Source of the DNA: Candidatus Saccharimonadota bacterium
GTDB taxonomy: Bacteria; Patescibacteriota; Saccharimonadia; Saccharimonadales; Saccharimonadaceae
Assembly (NCBI GenBank): GCA_017511205.1
Contig: JAFWLE010000006.1
Location: 1-44,052, forward strand
DNA: 44,052 nucleotides
Direction of reading: 5' to 3'
The position numbers and the translations under genes were made by a program. The stretch's first letter is position 1, and every line of letters begins with the position of its first letter. Under the pieces are notes generated by a model, which saw nothing but the letters and a program-made list of their open reading frames with translations, ran no database searches and was not told the DNA's origin. Of this stretch, positions 10,424 to 17,575 are shown piece after piece.

Positions 10424-10498
10424 TCATGTGTTTACGCGTAGTTTTGGATCAGCTTCTTGTTGTGTTTTTAAGGGATTTATGGTAGAATATGGTTAGTT

Positions 10499-10852
10499 GG
10501 GGCTGAATTCAAGCTTAGACGGGATATTAACAGTTACAAGGCGTACCGATCAAATACCGTAAGTATTAATAAGTGCTAAAAACACGAAAACCGCGCATGT
10601 TTTATACATGCCGGCATATGCCTAATTTTTATAGGCTGGTCTTAGTTTGAGGTTTCGTAGAGCTAAGATTATCATACAACGAGAATAAGGTTATTTAAAC
10701 GGCGAGAAATGACACGAAAATTAGCCATGGTGTCTATTAGTTTCGTTTTCTGCAGCTGATAGAATAAACCAAGACAAAACAGAAGACTATGTGCGTAGAA
10801 TTGTAACCAGGTGGTATTTCGGACCCGGAGGCAGTATCCGGCAGCTCCACCA
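10499..10852 (+). ncRNA. ssrA: Transfer-messenger RNA (tmRNA)
   Basis: tmRNA rescues stalled ribosomes and tags the nascent chain for proteolysis. The 5' end GGGGCTG pairs with CAGCTCC before ACCA at the 3' end, forming the alanyl acceptor stem with encoded CCA. The 5' block AGACGGGAT and the 3' block ATTTCGGAC match the conserved tRNA-like domain of one-piece tmRNAs. The tag frame is at 10575-10625 and encodes AKNTKTAHVLYMPAYA followed by TAA; the stop falls in a GCC/GGC hairpin as in helix 5. The T-loop is GGCAGTA instead of the usual TTC-type loop. A TAGAAT -10 precedes the gene and a terminator follows. Length 354 nt is typical. Confidence 0.95.
10575..10625 (+). other. tmRNA proteolysis-tag reading frame
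   Basis: The resume codon is probably GCT at 10575, giving the 16-residue tag AKNTKTAHVLYMPAYA and TAA at 10623-10625. The tag ends in AYA rather than the common LAA. A hairpin with arms GCATGT/ACATGC lies inside the tag-coding sequence. The resume codon was placed by analogy with E. coli; a shift of one codon cannot be excluded. Confidence 0.7.
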
Positions 10853-10870
10853 AACTATTAATGCAACAAT

Positions 10871-10893
10871 AATGCTCTATTTGGGCATTTTTT
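10871..10893 (+). terminator. tmRNA rho-independent terminator
   Basis: AATGCTC pairs with GGGCATT (one G-T pair, 5-nt loop) and is followed by a run of T, 18 nt after the tmRNA CCA end. Confidence 0.7.
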
Positions 10894-10929
10894 GTGCTTA
10901 ATTGTTACGTAGTGCATCATACATAATCC

Positions 10930-11030
10930 ATTCATATCTCAGGAGCTCCGCGACACGTGGTAAATAAAATTTTACCACGTCGCTTCGCCCTTGTGGTGGC
11001 ATTATATAGCGAAGTCTTAGTTTGATGAAT
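10930..11030. repeat. Structured interspersed repeat, copy A
   Basis: It contains TCATATCTCAGGAGCTCCGCG, then a hairpin with arms ACGTGGTAAA/TTTACCACGT (10955-10980), then GCTTCGCCC. It is the most diverged of the three clear copies: the second half of the element (the GGCAAAATC hairpin) is degraded to GGCATTATATAGC and the outer arms match only partly (CATCA/TGATG). Confidence 0.7.
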
Positions 11031-11136
11031 TCCTTATTTTACGTTGTTTCGGATGTGTTGCGATCTAAATGTTTTGCTAAACAAAAATTGAAATAAAATT
11101 CACTTCCATTTCAATTTCCATATTATTTTCTTTTGC

Positions 11137-11163
11137 TGGACTTTTTTCTAAAAGAAAAGTCCA
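11137..11163. repeat. Hairpin TGGACTTTT/AAAAGTCCA
   Basis: A perfect 9-bp inverted repeat with a 9-nt loop in the tmRNA-comM gap. With the adjacent hairpin at 11173-11207 it could be part of a small RNA or a two-way terminator. Confidence 0.55.
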
Positions 11164-11172
11164 AGTATAAGA

Positions 11173-11207
11173 ATAAGACCGGTAACTGCGAGGAAAACCG
11201 GTCTTAT
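11173..11207. terminator. Hairpin with 11-bp stem, possible terminator or ncRNA
   Basis: ATAAGACCGGT pairs perfectly with ACCGGTCTTAT around a 13-nt loop. No strong U-tract directly follows on either strand, so it may belong to a structured transcript rather than be a simple terminator. Confidence 0.5.
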
Positions 11208-11550
11208 ATAAGTAGAGTGTGGAGTTATTTTGGCTAAATTTTTGTTTTGACCTTCTGAATAATTTTTTTATTCAAAAGCTATCCCTATAATAGCGCGAAA
11301 AAATGCTAATGTCAATAGATTTTTTGAACAATTTTTGTATTTTTTTGCCGAGTTTTCCACAACCTTTACAATCTGTTGACTAGATATAGTTTGTTGAATC
11401 AAAAAATGAAAAATCATTATTTTTTATAAATAAAAGACGGACGACTTGGCAAATATTATTTGGCTTTAAAACTATTTTGGATGTAGAAATTAAGCATAAG
11501 CAAACGTGTGGGGGTTGAAAGTAAATGTGATTCGTGCTACCAAAGTGGCC

Positions 11551-13065
11551 ATGACAAGTAAAATTCATTCAATGGTGCCATACGGTTTTGAAGGAAAGTT
11601 GGTGGAAGTGGAAGGTGATATGAACCGTGGACTTCCGGCCTTCAATATTGTGGGCATGGCCAATAAAACAATCAACGAAGCCAAAGAACGAGTGCGAAGC
11701 GCCATCACCAATTCTGGGTTTTCGTTTCCTGACAAGAAAGTAACCATTAATTTGGCGCCAGCAGAGCTTTTAAAAGACGGTACGTATTTGGATTTGCCGA
11801 TTGCATTGTCCGTTTTGTTACTTTCGGAACAATTGGTAAAAAGTGACGTTTCTAACAAAGCGTTCGTGGGAGAGTTATCATTAAATGGTGAAATTAAGCC
11901 AGTGAGAGGCATTATAAATATCGTAGAAACGGCGAAACATGCAAATTATAAGGAAATCTACGTGCCAATTAAAAACCTACCACAGGCATTACTAGTATCT
12001 GAAATCACGGTTTATGGAGTAAAAACCCTACAAGAGCTGTATATGGCATTAAAAAACCAGGTGGATTTAGATACATCGCCAGGAGGTATGGTGACTGCAA
12101 GCGGCAAGAAACAAGAACCAGAGAGCCCAATCCTGGATCACATTCGTGGGCAAAAACAGGCGAAGCGGGCGATGGAAATTGCCATCGCAGGACACCATAA
12201 CATTTTAATATCAGGTCCACCGGGAGCTGGAAAAACTTTATTAGCTAAAGCCGCCGCTAATCTGCTACCAGATTTAACGCCGGAGGAAATGATAGAGATC
12301 ACAAAGGTTTATTCTATCGCAGGACTGTCGACAGACGAAGTGGTGAAAAATCGCCCGTTCCGGAATCCGCATCACACGGCTAGTTCGATTTCTATCATCG
12401 GTGGTGGGGCTGCGGCGACACCGGGCGAGATTTCTTTAGCTCATAAGGGAATATTATTTCTTGATGAGATTCCGGAATTTCCGCGTTCGGTGCTAGAGGC
12501 TCTGAGACAACCACTAGAAGATAAAGAGATTGCAATTTCGCGTGCTAATCACAAGTCAATTTATCCGGCGGATTTTATGCTGGTTGCAACAATGAATCCC
12601 TGTCCTTGCGGCTACTTAGGTGACCCCACACATGAATGTAAATGCACTGAGACGCAAATTCAGAATTACCGTAAGAAGCTCTCCGGACCTTTATTTGATA
12701 GAATTGATATGAATATCGAGGTGGAAAAAGTAGATAACGAGGATTTAAGGAAAGCTTTACCGAAGGGCTCCCATGAACATACTGTTGTGAAAAATACTAT
12801 AACAGAGGCAATTATACGGCAACGCAGACGCTTCGGTCGGGATGGGATATATAATAGTTCCCTTTCTTCGTTTGAGGTGTCGCAAAAATTAAAGTTAGAT
12901 CCGGCGGCAGAAAAGCTACTCGCAAAGGCTTCAGAAAAACTGAATTTGTCGGCAAGGTCATATTTTAAAACTATTAAGGTAGCGCAGACGATTGCCGATT
13001 TAGACAAATCGGACTTAATTCTAGCAAAACACCTCGCTGAAGCATTGACTTTTCGGAGGCGATAA
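11551..13065 (+). CDS. comM: ComM/YifB-family AAA+ ATPase
   Basis: ComM-type proteins are hexameric branch-migration helicases that extend integration of transforming DNA. The N-terminal Lon protease-like domain (to about residue 170) is followed by a Mg-chelatase-type AAA+ core. Walker A is GPPGAGKT at about residue 222, Walker B is FLDEIPEF, and a Cys cluster (CPCG...CKC) lies further on. The C-terminal helical domain is present. The frame opens at 11506, but the ATG at 11551 gives the standard family start (TSKIHSMVPYG aligning to the usual AKVHS start), so I chose it. The stop overlaps the infC start by one base (TAATG). If the family role holds, this fits natural transformation in an episymbiont dependent on host DNA. 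Confidence 0.9.
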   Translation: MTSKIHSMVPYGFEGKLVEVEGDMNRGLPAFNIVGMANKTINEAKERVRSAITNSGFSFPDKKVTINLAPAELLKDGTYLDLPIALSVLLLSEQLVKSDVSNKAFVGELSLNGEIKPVRGIINIVETAKHANYKEIYVPIKNLPQALLVSEITVYGVKTLQELYMALKNQVDLDTSPGGMVTASGKKQEPESPILDHIRGQKQAKRAMEIAIAGHHNILISGPPGAGKTLLAKAAANLLPDLTPEEMIEITKVYSIAGLSTDEVVKNRPFRNPHHTASSISIIGGGAAATPGEISLAHKGILFLDEIPEFPRSVLEALRQPLEDKEIAISRANHKSIYPADFMLVATMNPCPCGYLGDPTHECKCTETQIQNYRKKLSGPLFDRIDMNIEVEKVDNEDLRKALPKGSHEHTVVKNTITEAIIRQRRRFGRDGIYNSSLSSFEVSQKLKLDPAAEKLLAKASEKLNLSARSYFKTIKVAQTIADLDKSDLILAKHLAEALTFRRR

Positions 13066-13628
13066 TGTATAATGATCTACAGGTTAATTCAAGAGAAGAA
13101 AGGACTACTATAAAAAACAATTCACGCACTAGGTTGAACGGCGAAATTCGTTACCCTGAGGTGCGCGTTATCGGTTCTGATGGTTCTAAGCTGGGCATTA
13201 TGTCTAGCCGTGAAGCGCAACTTCTGGCGAATCAACAGGGAGTGGATTTAGTGGAGATTGCCGCTAACGCCAATCCGCCGGTCGTGAAAATCATCGATTG
13301 GGGTAAGTTTCAGTACCAAAAGATGAAGGAAGAGGCTAAAAATCGTAAAAAGGCTCGTGAAAAACAATCCGAGTTAAAACAGATGAAGATTGGCCTCAAA
13401 ATTTCCGACAACGACCTTAACATTAAAGTTCGTAAAATGCGTGCTTTTCTGGATGATGGTGATCGCGTCAAAATAATGATTGTTTTCCGCGGTCGCGAGA
13501 TGACTCACAAAGAGCTAGGTTCAGAGCTTTTAAATAAAGTGACGGGGCTACTCGGTGATGATATCGTGATAGAAAGCAAGGCGCAACTAAACGGACGGAA
13601 TCTATCGGTGCAAGTTCGAAAGAAGTAA
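13065..13628 (+). CDS. infC: Translation initiation factor IF-3
   Basis: IF-3 binds the 30S subunit, blocks premature 50S joining and monitors start-codon choice. The 187 residues include the N-terminal domain beginning LNGEIRYPEVRVIG, the lysine-rich helical linker at about 85-105, and the C-terminal domain. The N-terminus has about 20 extra residues, longer than usual. The ATG at 13065 follows GGAGGCGATA, an excellent Shine-Dalgarno, and overlaps the comM stop. It heads the classical infC-rpmI-rplT cluster. Confidence 0.97.
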   Translation: MYNDLQVNSREERTTIKNNSRTRLNGEIRYPEVRVIGSDGSKLGIMSSREAQLLANQQGVDLVEIAANANPPVVKIIDWGKFQYQKMKEEAKNRKKAREKQSELKQMKIGLKISDNDLNIKVRKMRAFLDDGDRVKIMIVFRGREMTHKELGSELLNKVTGLLGDDIVIESKAQLNGRNLSVQVRKK

Positions 13629-13699
13629 TTTCCTACTTTCTAGGCTTCCCGGTTGTACTTTACGAATAATATTAACTATAAATTAAAGGAAAAACTATT

Positions 13700-13894
13700 A
13701 TGCCAAAGTTAAAGACGCATAAAGGTACCGCCAAACGGATTAAGGTTACCGGTTCTGGTAAGCTAGTACGAGAGCGGGCTTTTGGGAATCATATTCTCGC
13801 AAAAAAATCTAAAGCCAGAAAGCGCAACATGAAAACTGCTGCGACGATTGATGGCAAAATTGCAAAAAATGTTAAGAAGGCATTGGGGGTGTAA
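13700..13894 (+). CDS. rpmI: 50S ribosomal protein L35
   Basis: This 64-residue, strongly basic protein begins [14 protein letters not shown], the L35 signature. It sits between infC and rplT as in most bacteria. The Shine-Dalgarno is AAAGGA. The 71-nt gap after infC shows no convincing L20-leader pseudoknot by eye, although autoregulation by L20 is common at this locus. Confidence 0.97.
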   Translation: MPKLKTHKGTAKRIKVTGSGKLVRERAFGNHILAKKSKARKRNMKTAATIDGKIAKNVKKALGV

Positions 13895-13896
13895 TT

Positions 13897-14244
13897 ATGA
13901 GAGTTAAAAGAGGAGTCGCGGCACACGCGAAACACAAGAAAATACTAACTGCCGCTAAAGGTATGCAGCACGCCAGGACGCGGAGTTTTCGCCTAGGCAA
14001 GCAAGGCGTAATTAAAGCTTTGCAATATAGTTACAGAGATAGACGTACCCGCAAACGTGATTTTAGAGCACTTTGGATTACGCGCATCAATAATGCTTCA
14101 AGAGAAGAAGGCATTTCTTACTCGCAATTAATTGCTGGGATGAAAGCCAAGAAGATTAACCTCGACCGTAAAGTTTTGGCAGATCTGACTGTGAATAATC
14201 CGGAAGCGTTTAAAGCAATTGTAAAAGCAGTGAAGGAGAAATAA
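13897..14244 (+). CDS. rplT: 50S ribosomal protein L20
   Basis: L20 is a primary 23S-binding assembly protein and, in other bacteria, a translational repressor of its own operon. The 115 residues show the family pattern [17 protein letters not shown] followed by a long basic helix and the globular C-terminal RNA-binding part. It starts 2 nt after the rpmI stop, with the GGGGGTG stretch in the end of rpmI as ribosome-binding site, so the genes are translationally linked. Confidence 0.97.
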   Translation: MRVKRGVAAHAKHKKILTAAKGMQHARTRSFRLGKQGVIKALQYSYRDRRTRKRDFRALWITRINNASREEGISYSQLIAGMKAKKINLDRKVLADLTVNNPEAFKAIVKAVKEK

Positions 14245-14245
14245 G

Positions 14246-14470
14246 ATGGCGATTTGTGAAGTTACTGGTAAAGGCAAAATGTACGGTCACAACGTGTCAT
14301 TCTCTCAGAGACATACGCGTAAGGTGTTTAAACCAAATGTGAGCAAGAGGACTCTAGTGATTAATGGACAAAAAGTTAAGTGTAATGTTTCGACTTCGGC
14401 GCTCAGAACGCTTAAGAAGAAAGGCTTAATCGAAAGACCAAAAGCACTGGCCGAGAAAAAGAATAAATAA
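14246..14470 (+). CDS. rpmB: 50S ribosomal protein L28
   Basis: The 74 residues begin AICEVTGKGKMYGHNVSFS and continue KRTLVINGQKVKCNVSTSALRTLKKKG, the L28 pattern. The zinc-type Cys ligands are not complete. Placement directly after rplT is less common than the infC-rpmI-rplT core. The ATG overlaps the downstream part of the GAAGGAG site at the end of rplT. A strong bidirectional terminator follows. Confidence 0.95.
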   Translation: MAICEVTGKGKMYGHNVSFSQRHTRKVFKPNVSKRTLVINGQKVKCNVSTSALRTLKKKGLIERPKALAEKKNK

Positions 14471-14484
14471 TTTATATTGAGAGC

Positions 14485-14513
14485 AAAAACCCACCGTTTA
14501 ACGGTGGGTTTTT
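14485..14513. terminator. Bidirectional terminator between rpmB and rnpB
   Basis: ACCCACCG pairs with CGGTGGGT around TTTAA, flanked by AAAAA and TTTTT. It serves the ribosomal-protein operon on the plus strand and rnpB on the minus strand. Confidence 0.9.
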
Positions 14514-14519
14514 GACAAT

Positions 14520-14852
14520 GAGCCGTCTATAAGCCGGGTTCTGTAATCTCGTAAAGAGACCGGCAATCATCTATCTCGGCGTTACATTGCTATAACGCTC
14601 TAGCGGTGAGCGTGCGTCCTCGAGCAGAGGCTGATAGCACTCCTTGCAACAGGTAGGGTTTGCCGCCATCTCATATCGCTACAAGATGTTGTGAGCTCTT
14701 ACCTCACTCTTTTCACCATCACTCTGCAAACTAACAGGGCAGTTTTGTTTCTGTGGTACTTTCCCTATCCTTGCGGACGGTCGCCGTTAGCGACTACCTT
14801 GCTCTATGTTGCCCGGACTTTCCTCTTTTAAAAGCGACTGCCTTTCAGGCTC
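14520..14852 (-). ncRNA. rnpB: RNase P RNA
   Basis: The catalytic RNA of RNase P matures tRNA 5' ends. On the minus strand it shows GAGGAAAGTCCGGGC near the 5' end and ACAGAACCCGGCTTATAGAC near the 3' end, the two most conserved strands of the P4/core region. The outer GAGCC/GGCTC pairing forms P1. The length of about 333 nt fits a bacterial type A-like RNA. It begins about 13 nt after the stop of the NUDIX-RNase H gene, so the two are probably co-transcribed. No separate promoter is obvious. Confidence 0.95.
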
Positions 14853-14864
14853 CCCTTAATTATA

Positions 14865-15707
14865 TCATTTTCGCAGGATTTCGTCTATGGCATCGTTCGC
14901 TTCAGCATCTGCAGCTAAGTTTTGGCTACGAGGAACATGTGTAAATGATACAGCATCAAACTGTTTAAGATTTTTTTGAATCTCTTGGTAGATTGGCAAA
15001 ATGTCTTGATTTTTGACCTTAAAAATACCGTTTAACTGATTAACCACCATCAAGCTATCAGAAATGAATCGAACGGTTTTTAGACCAAGTTCAATAGCCC
15101 GTTCGATGCCCTTTTTCATAGCGTAATACTCGGCTACTCTAGAGGTTGCAAAGCCAATAAACTCTCCATTTCGCTCGATGATCTTACCAGATTCATCGTG
15201 GATGCAATAACCAATGCCGGAGGGACCAGGATTACCACGTGAGGCTCCATCGACATAAATAGTCACACCGTTAGCGGCAGTGCGAGGTGAAATATGACTG
15301 GCAGTAATTTTATTCCACTCAATTTCAAGAACAGAGATGGTGGTTTCGTCTAATTTGACACCACCAAAGTCTTTGATGTATTTATAGGCCGTGTAGCGAT
15401 CCTTCGGGGTTGGTTTGAGATTTTGACTAACGCCTAATTCGTAAATAATATAGAGGTTACTGAGTTGACTAGATCCCTCAGGAGCTAGAAAAGTGATTAC
15501 ATCTTTTAGCGTGATAGAGTCAGCAACTAGGCCAGTACACTCAGTAAGTGATCTAGCCATAGCTTCTTCGGGTTGTTCGCCAAATCTAATCTTGCCAATC
15601 GGCAATTCCCAAAAAACCGGCGACTCTGAACGTCCCCGGCTGCGTTTCAAAATCAGCACCCCATTTTCGTTCTGTACTAAACCAACTACGCGAATTCTCT
15701 GTTTCAT
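14865..15707 (-). CDS. NUDIX domain fused to RNase HI
   Basis: This 280-residue fusion joins a NUDIX-like domain (about 1-130) to a complete RNase HI domain (about 147-280). The Nudix box at 38-60 keeps G38, E44, R52, E56 and G59, but two catalytic positions are Ser53 and Cys57 instead of Glu. Hydrolase activity is therefore doubtful and the domain may only bind nucleotide or RNA. RNase HI has all four metal ligands (D153, E193, D217, D267) and the GASRGNPGPSG motif, so RNA-DNA hybrid cleavage is expected. The ATG at 15707 follows GGTGGGC; the frame continues upstream to 15791 but only through the structured leader. rnpB follows directly. Confidence 0.9.
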   Translation of the reverse strand: MKQRIRVVGLVQNENGVLILKRSRGRSESPVFWELPIGKIRFGEQPEEAMARSLTECTGLVADSITLKDVITFLAPEGSSQLSNLYIIYELGVSQNLKPTPKDRYTAYKYIKDFGGVKLDETTISVLEIEWNKITASHISPRTAANGVTIYVDGASRGNPGPSGIGYCIHDESGKIIERNGEFIGFATSRVAEYYAMKKGIERAIELGLKTVRFISDSLMVVNQLNGIFKVKNQDILPIYQEIQKNLKQFDAVSFTHVPRSQNLAADAEANDAIDEILRK

Positions 15708-15867
15708 GCCCACCTTTATCTTAAAAGCCCTGCCGGCCTGTTTTCCCCGTAATATATACAAGGTGGGTAAAATCTTATGCGATACACCCACAGGTGTAAG
15801 CCACGAAATCCCTAAAACAAGATTATTCAGGAAAATCTTGCTGCCAACAGGGCTTAGTATTATTATA
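15708..15867 (-). promoter_or_regulatory. Structured 5' leader, candidate riboswitch
   Basis: A perfect -10 TATAAT (15862-15867) would start transcription at about 15855, exactly where AAGCCCTG begins. That segment pairs with CAGGGCTT (15725-15732), closing a 131-nt domain. Inside are a CAAGATT/AATCTTG hairpin and mutually exclusive pairings: ACACC/GGTGT versus GTGGGT/ACCCAC. The segment CCCACCTT (15760-15767) is an 8-nt perfect complement of the ribosome-binding site AAGGTGGG (15709-15716). Such an arrangement is typical of translational riboswitches. It matches no class I know by eye; the ligand is unknown. Confidence 0.55.
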
Positions 15868-15872
15868 GCACA

Positions 15873-16517
15873 TTATTGGCCAACTAATAGATAGAAGAAA
15901 CTAATTATTCCGTTGGCACCATTTACCATTAGAAAAGAAAAGGCTTCACCGAAGAGCAGAATTAAAGCGTAAACGATAAATAGACCATATTGCTCTATTT
16001 GAGCGAGAAAGGAGCGGACAGAGTCGGGGGAAATTGCGTAAAGCACGCGAGAGCCATCTAGAGGTGGTACCGGTATTAGATTAAATAGCATGAAACCGAG
16101 ATTAACGTAAATCAATTCTGTAAAAATAAGCATTACAGTTTTATCGCCAGAATTATAGAGTGCGCCGGAAAAATGTCCAATCAAAAATGACAAAAATGCA
16201 ATGAGAAAATTAGCAAATGGACCAGCCAGGGCTACTAAAACCATGCCCCATTCACGCCATTTGAGATTACGGTAATTCACTGGGACTGGTTTAGCGGCGC
16301 CAAAAACTGGGGCGCCTATGATATAGAGTAATACTGGCACCAGGATCGATAGATAAGGATCAATATGTTTGATGGGGTTTAAGGTCAAGCGACCGGCGTC
16401 TTTGGCGGTACGATCGCCTAATAGATAGGCTACAGCGCCGTGTGAAAGCTCATGCAAAGTCACCGAAAAAAACACAATGACTAAAACAATAATTACATAG
16501 CCAAAATTTAAGTTCAA
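15873..16517 (-). CDS. Site-2 protease-type membrane metalloprotease (M50)
   Basis: This is an intramembrane zinc protease of the SpoIVFB/S2P-like group. HELSHG at residues 22-27 supplies the zinc histidines and catalytic Glu within the first transmembrane helix. NLIPVPPLDGSRV near 147-158 supplies the third ligand, D154. Five or six membrane helices are predicted in 214 residues. There is no PDZ or CBS domain, so this is the minimal form. Its ATG overlaps the stop of the upstream MBL-like gene by 4 nt, showing translational coupling. The substrate is unknown. Confidence 0.9.
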   Translation of the reverse strand: MNLNFGYVIIVLVIVFFSVTLHELSHGAVAYLLGDRTAKDAGRLTLNPIKHIDPYLSILVPVLLYIIGAPVFGAAKPVPVNYRNLKWREWGMVLVALAGPFANFLIAFLSFLIGHFSGALYNSGDKTVMLIFTELIYVNLGFMLFNLIPVPPLDGSRVLYAISPDSVRSFLAQIEQYGLFIVYALILLFGEAFSFLMVNGANGIISFFYLLVGQ

Positions 16518-16960
16518 TTTAGAACCACCACTTCTTTACTTGCGGTTAATGAATCAAGATTCTTGATTTTGAGTTTCTTTTCGGTGCGGGCGGTGAGCTT
16601 GAGTTCTGTGACCATACCGTCAACGTTGCCCATAGAGACTACGAGCTTTGGTTCGATTTCGCGGACGGCACGAACTGAGGAGGTACAGAGGACGTCAGCA
16701 ACAATATCGTCAAGGTTTTCTTCTATGCTGCCAATAATGCCCACATGTACACCACTGATTTCTACGTCGTAAATAGTTTTGCCACTTTCGGTAGCGATAC
16801 CACGAATAGTGGCTTCGCCAATTTCAAATTCTCCTGGGCCAGTAATTTTGCCAACAGCAAGACCAGCGTCTATAACAGCGTCGGCGATATTAAATTTAAT
16901 ATTGGCGCTTTTGGTGATGATCGTAATTTCATCTTGGTCTTTGCTTTCGATTTCGAACAT
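16514..16960 (-). CDS. MBL-fold-like protein lacking metal ligands
   Basis: The 148 residues resemble the C-terminal half of UlaG/COG2220-type metallo-beta-lactamase-fold proteins common in CPR. Hallmarks are GPGEFEI near 41-47, the strand around DVEISGVHVGIIG, and IEPKLVV. The HxHxDH metal motif and the first part of the fold are absent, so hydrolase activity is unlikely as encoded. Assignment to this fold is by pattern only. It has a GGAG ribosome-binding site and is coupled by overlap to the M50 protease gene. Confidence 0.55.
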   Translation of the reverse strand: MFEIESKDQDEITIITKSANIKFNIADAVIDAGLAVGKITGPGEFEIGEATIRGIATESGKTIYDVEISGVHVGIIGSIEENLDDIVADVLCTSSVRAVREIEPKLVVSMGNVDGMVTELKLTARTEKKLKIKNLDSLTASKEVVVLN

Positions 16961-16969
16961 TTTTTACTC

Positions 16970-17575
16970 CTATCTTTTTATTATTTTGTCTGGATCAATT
17001 ATTTCCGAGATTTCCATCTCTAATATTTCTTTAATAAAACGATCGTGTACGCTTTTTCTATACGAAAAATCATCTGGAGACATAATGACATAATTGATGG
17101 GTTTTCCCTGTTTTTTCTCGACAACTTCTGCCCAGTGGGTAAGTTTTTTAGTACGATCATTACCAATGATTAGGAGATCAATACCATCCTGCCCTGGTAA
17201 ACGATTAGTTACAACAAGGCCCTTGAGATAATGTTTGACTGGACGGATATATTCTTCCCACGTGGTTTCTTTGATATCTTTTTCGCGAGTTGTATCAATT
17301 TTTTTTGAGAAGATATCAACAAGCGGGCGAGTAAAAGGATGCTTGCTATTGGCTGAGTAATAAACTTTGTTGTCGAAGGTTTCGTTTTTAATAACACCGA
17401 TGCTTTCAAGATTTAAAAGCTCGCGTCGGACGGAGTTAATCTGCTCGTCAATCACTCGAGTCATCTCGCGTACGTAAAAACTTTTTTCAGGGTTTTCAAA
17501 GAATAACTTGAGGAGCTTAGCTCTAGTCTTCGAGCCAAATAATTTTTCAGTAGGAGAATTATTTTCTTTGCTCAT
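16970..17575 (-). CDS. Winged-helix regulator with nucleotidyltransferase-like C-terminus
   Basis: Residues about 8-75 form an ArsR/MarR-like winged helix (FGSKTRAKLLKLFF, then FYVREMTRVI as the recognition region). The C-terminal half, with VTNRLPGQDGIDLLIIG and NYVIMSPDDFSYR, resembles a nucleotidyltransferase fold without the catalytic GSxxxG signature. Two-domain proteins of this kind are frequent in CPR genomes and presumed to be transcription factors. The gene starts inside the end of miaA (17-nt overlap), so it is part of the thrS-miaA operon. Confidence 0.7.
   Translation of the reverse strand: MSKENNSPTEKLFGSKTRAKLLKLFFENPEKSFYVREMTRVIDEQINSVRRELLNLESIGVIKNETFDNKVYYSANSKHPFTRPLVDIFSKKIDTTREKDIKETTWEEYIRPVKHYLKGLVVTNRLPGQDGIDLLIIGNDRTKKLTHWAEVVEKKQGKPINYVIMSPDDFSYRKSVHDRFIKEILEMEISEIIDPDKIIKR

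Larger units (their letters stand above)
9908..10498. other. Non-coding region upstream of tmRNA
   Basis: No credible gene is seen. The stretch holds the leaderless promoter for the small membrane protein, a GCTTCAC/GTGAAGC hairpin near 10030-10050, and a degenerate structured-repeat copy (10148-10225). It also contains an inverted repeat at 10403-10423 and the tmRNA promoter. AT-rich sequence fills the remainder. Confidence 0.6.
10853..11550. other. Non-coding, hairpin-rich region between tmRNA and comM
   Basis: I see no gene here. It contains the tmRNA terminator, structured-repeat copy A, and an AAATTGAAAT/ATTTCAATTT inverted repeat (11085-11117). Two further hairpins follow at 11137-11163 and 11173-11207, and then an AT-rich stretch before comM. 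One DnaA-box-like TTTTCCACA occurs near 11354, too little to call an origin. Confidence 0.6.

Noticed and set aside
11341-11370. Replication origin near tmRNA and comM
   Set aside because: Only one TTTTCCACA and one weak TTATACA resemble DnaA boxes; there is no cluster, and dnaA and dnaN are absent.
14753-14944. Small plus-strand open frame
   Set aside because: It overlaps RNase P RNA and the RNase H 3' end and has no coding features.
15708-15791. 28-residue N-terminal extension of the NUDIX-RNase H protein
   Set aside because: This frame lies within the structured leader; the ATG at 15707 has a ribosome-binding site and begins the NUDIX domain.
15708-15855. SRP (4.5S) RNA in the NUDIX-RNase H leader
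   Set aside because: The terminal CTGTTGG/GGCAGGGC resembles E. coli 4.5S RNA ends, but the conserved GGAAG/AGCAG apical motif is absent.
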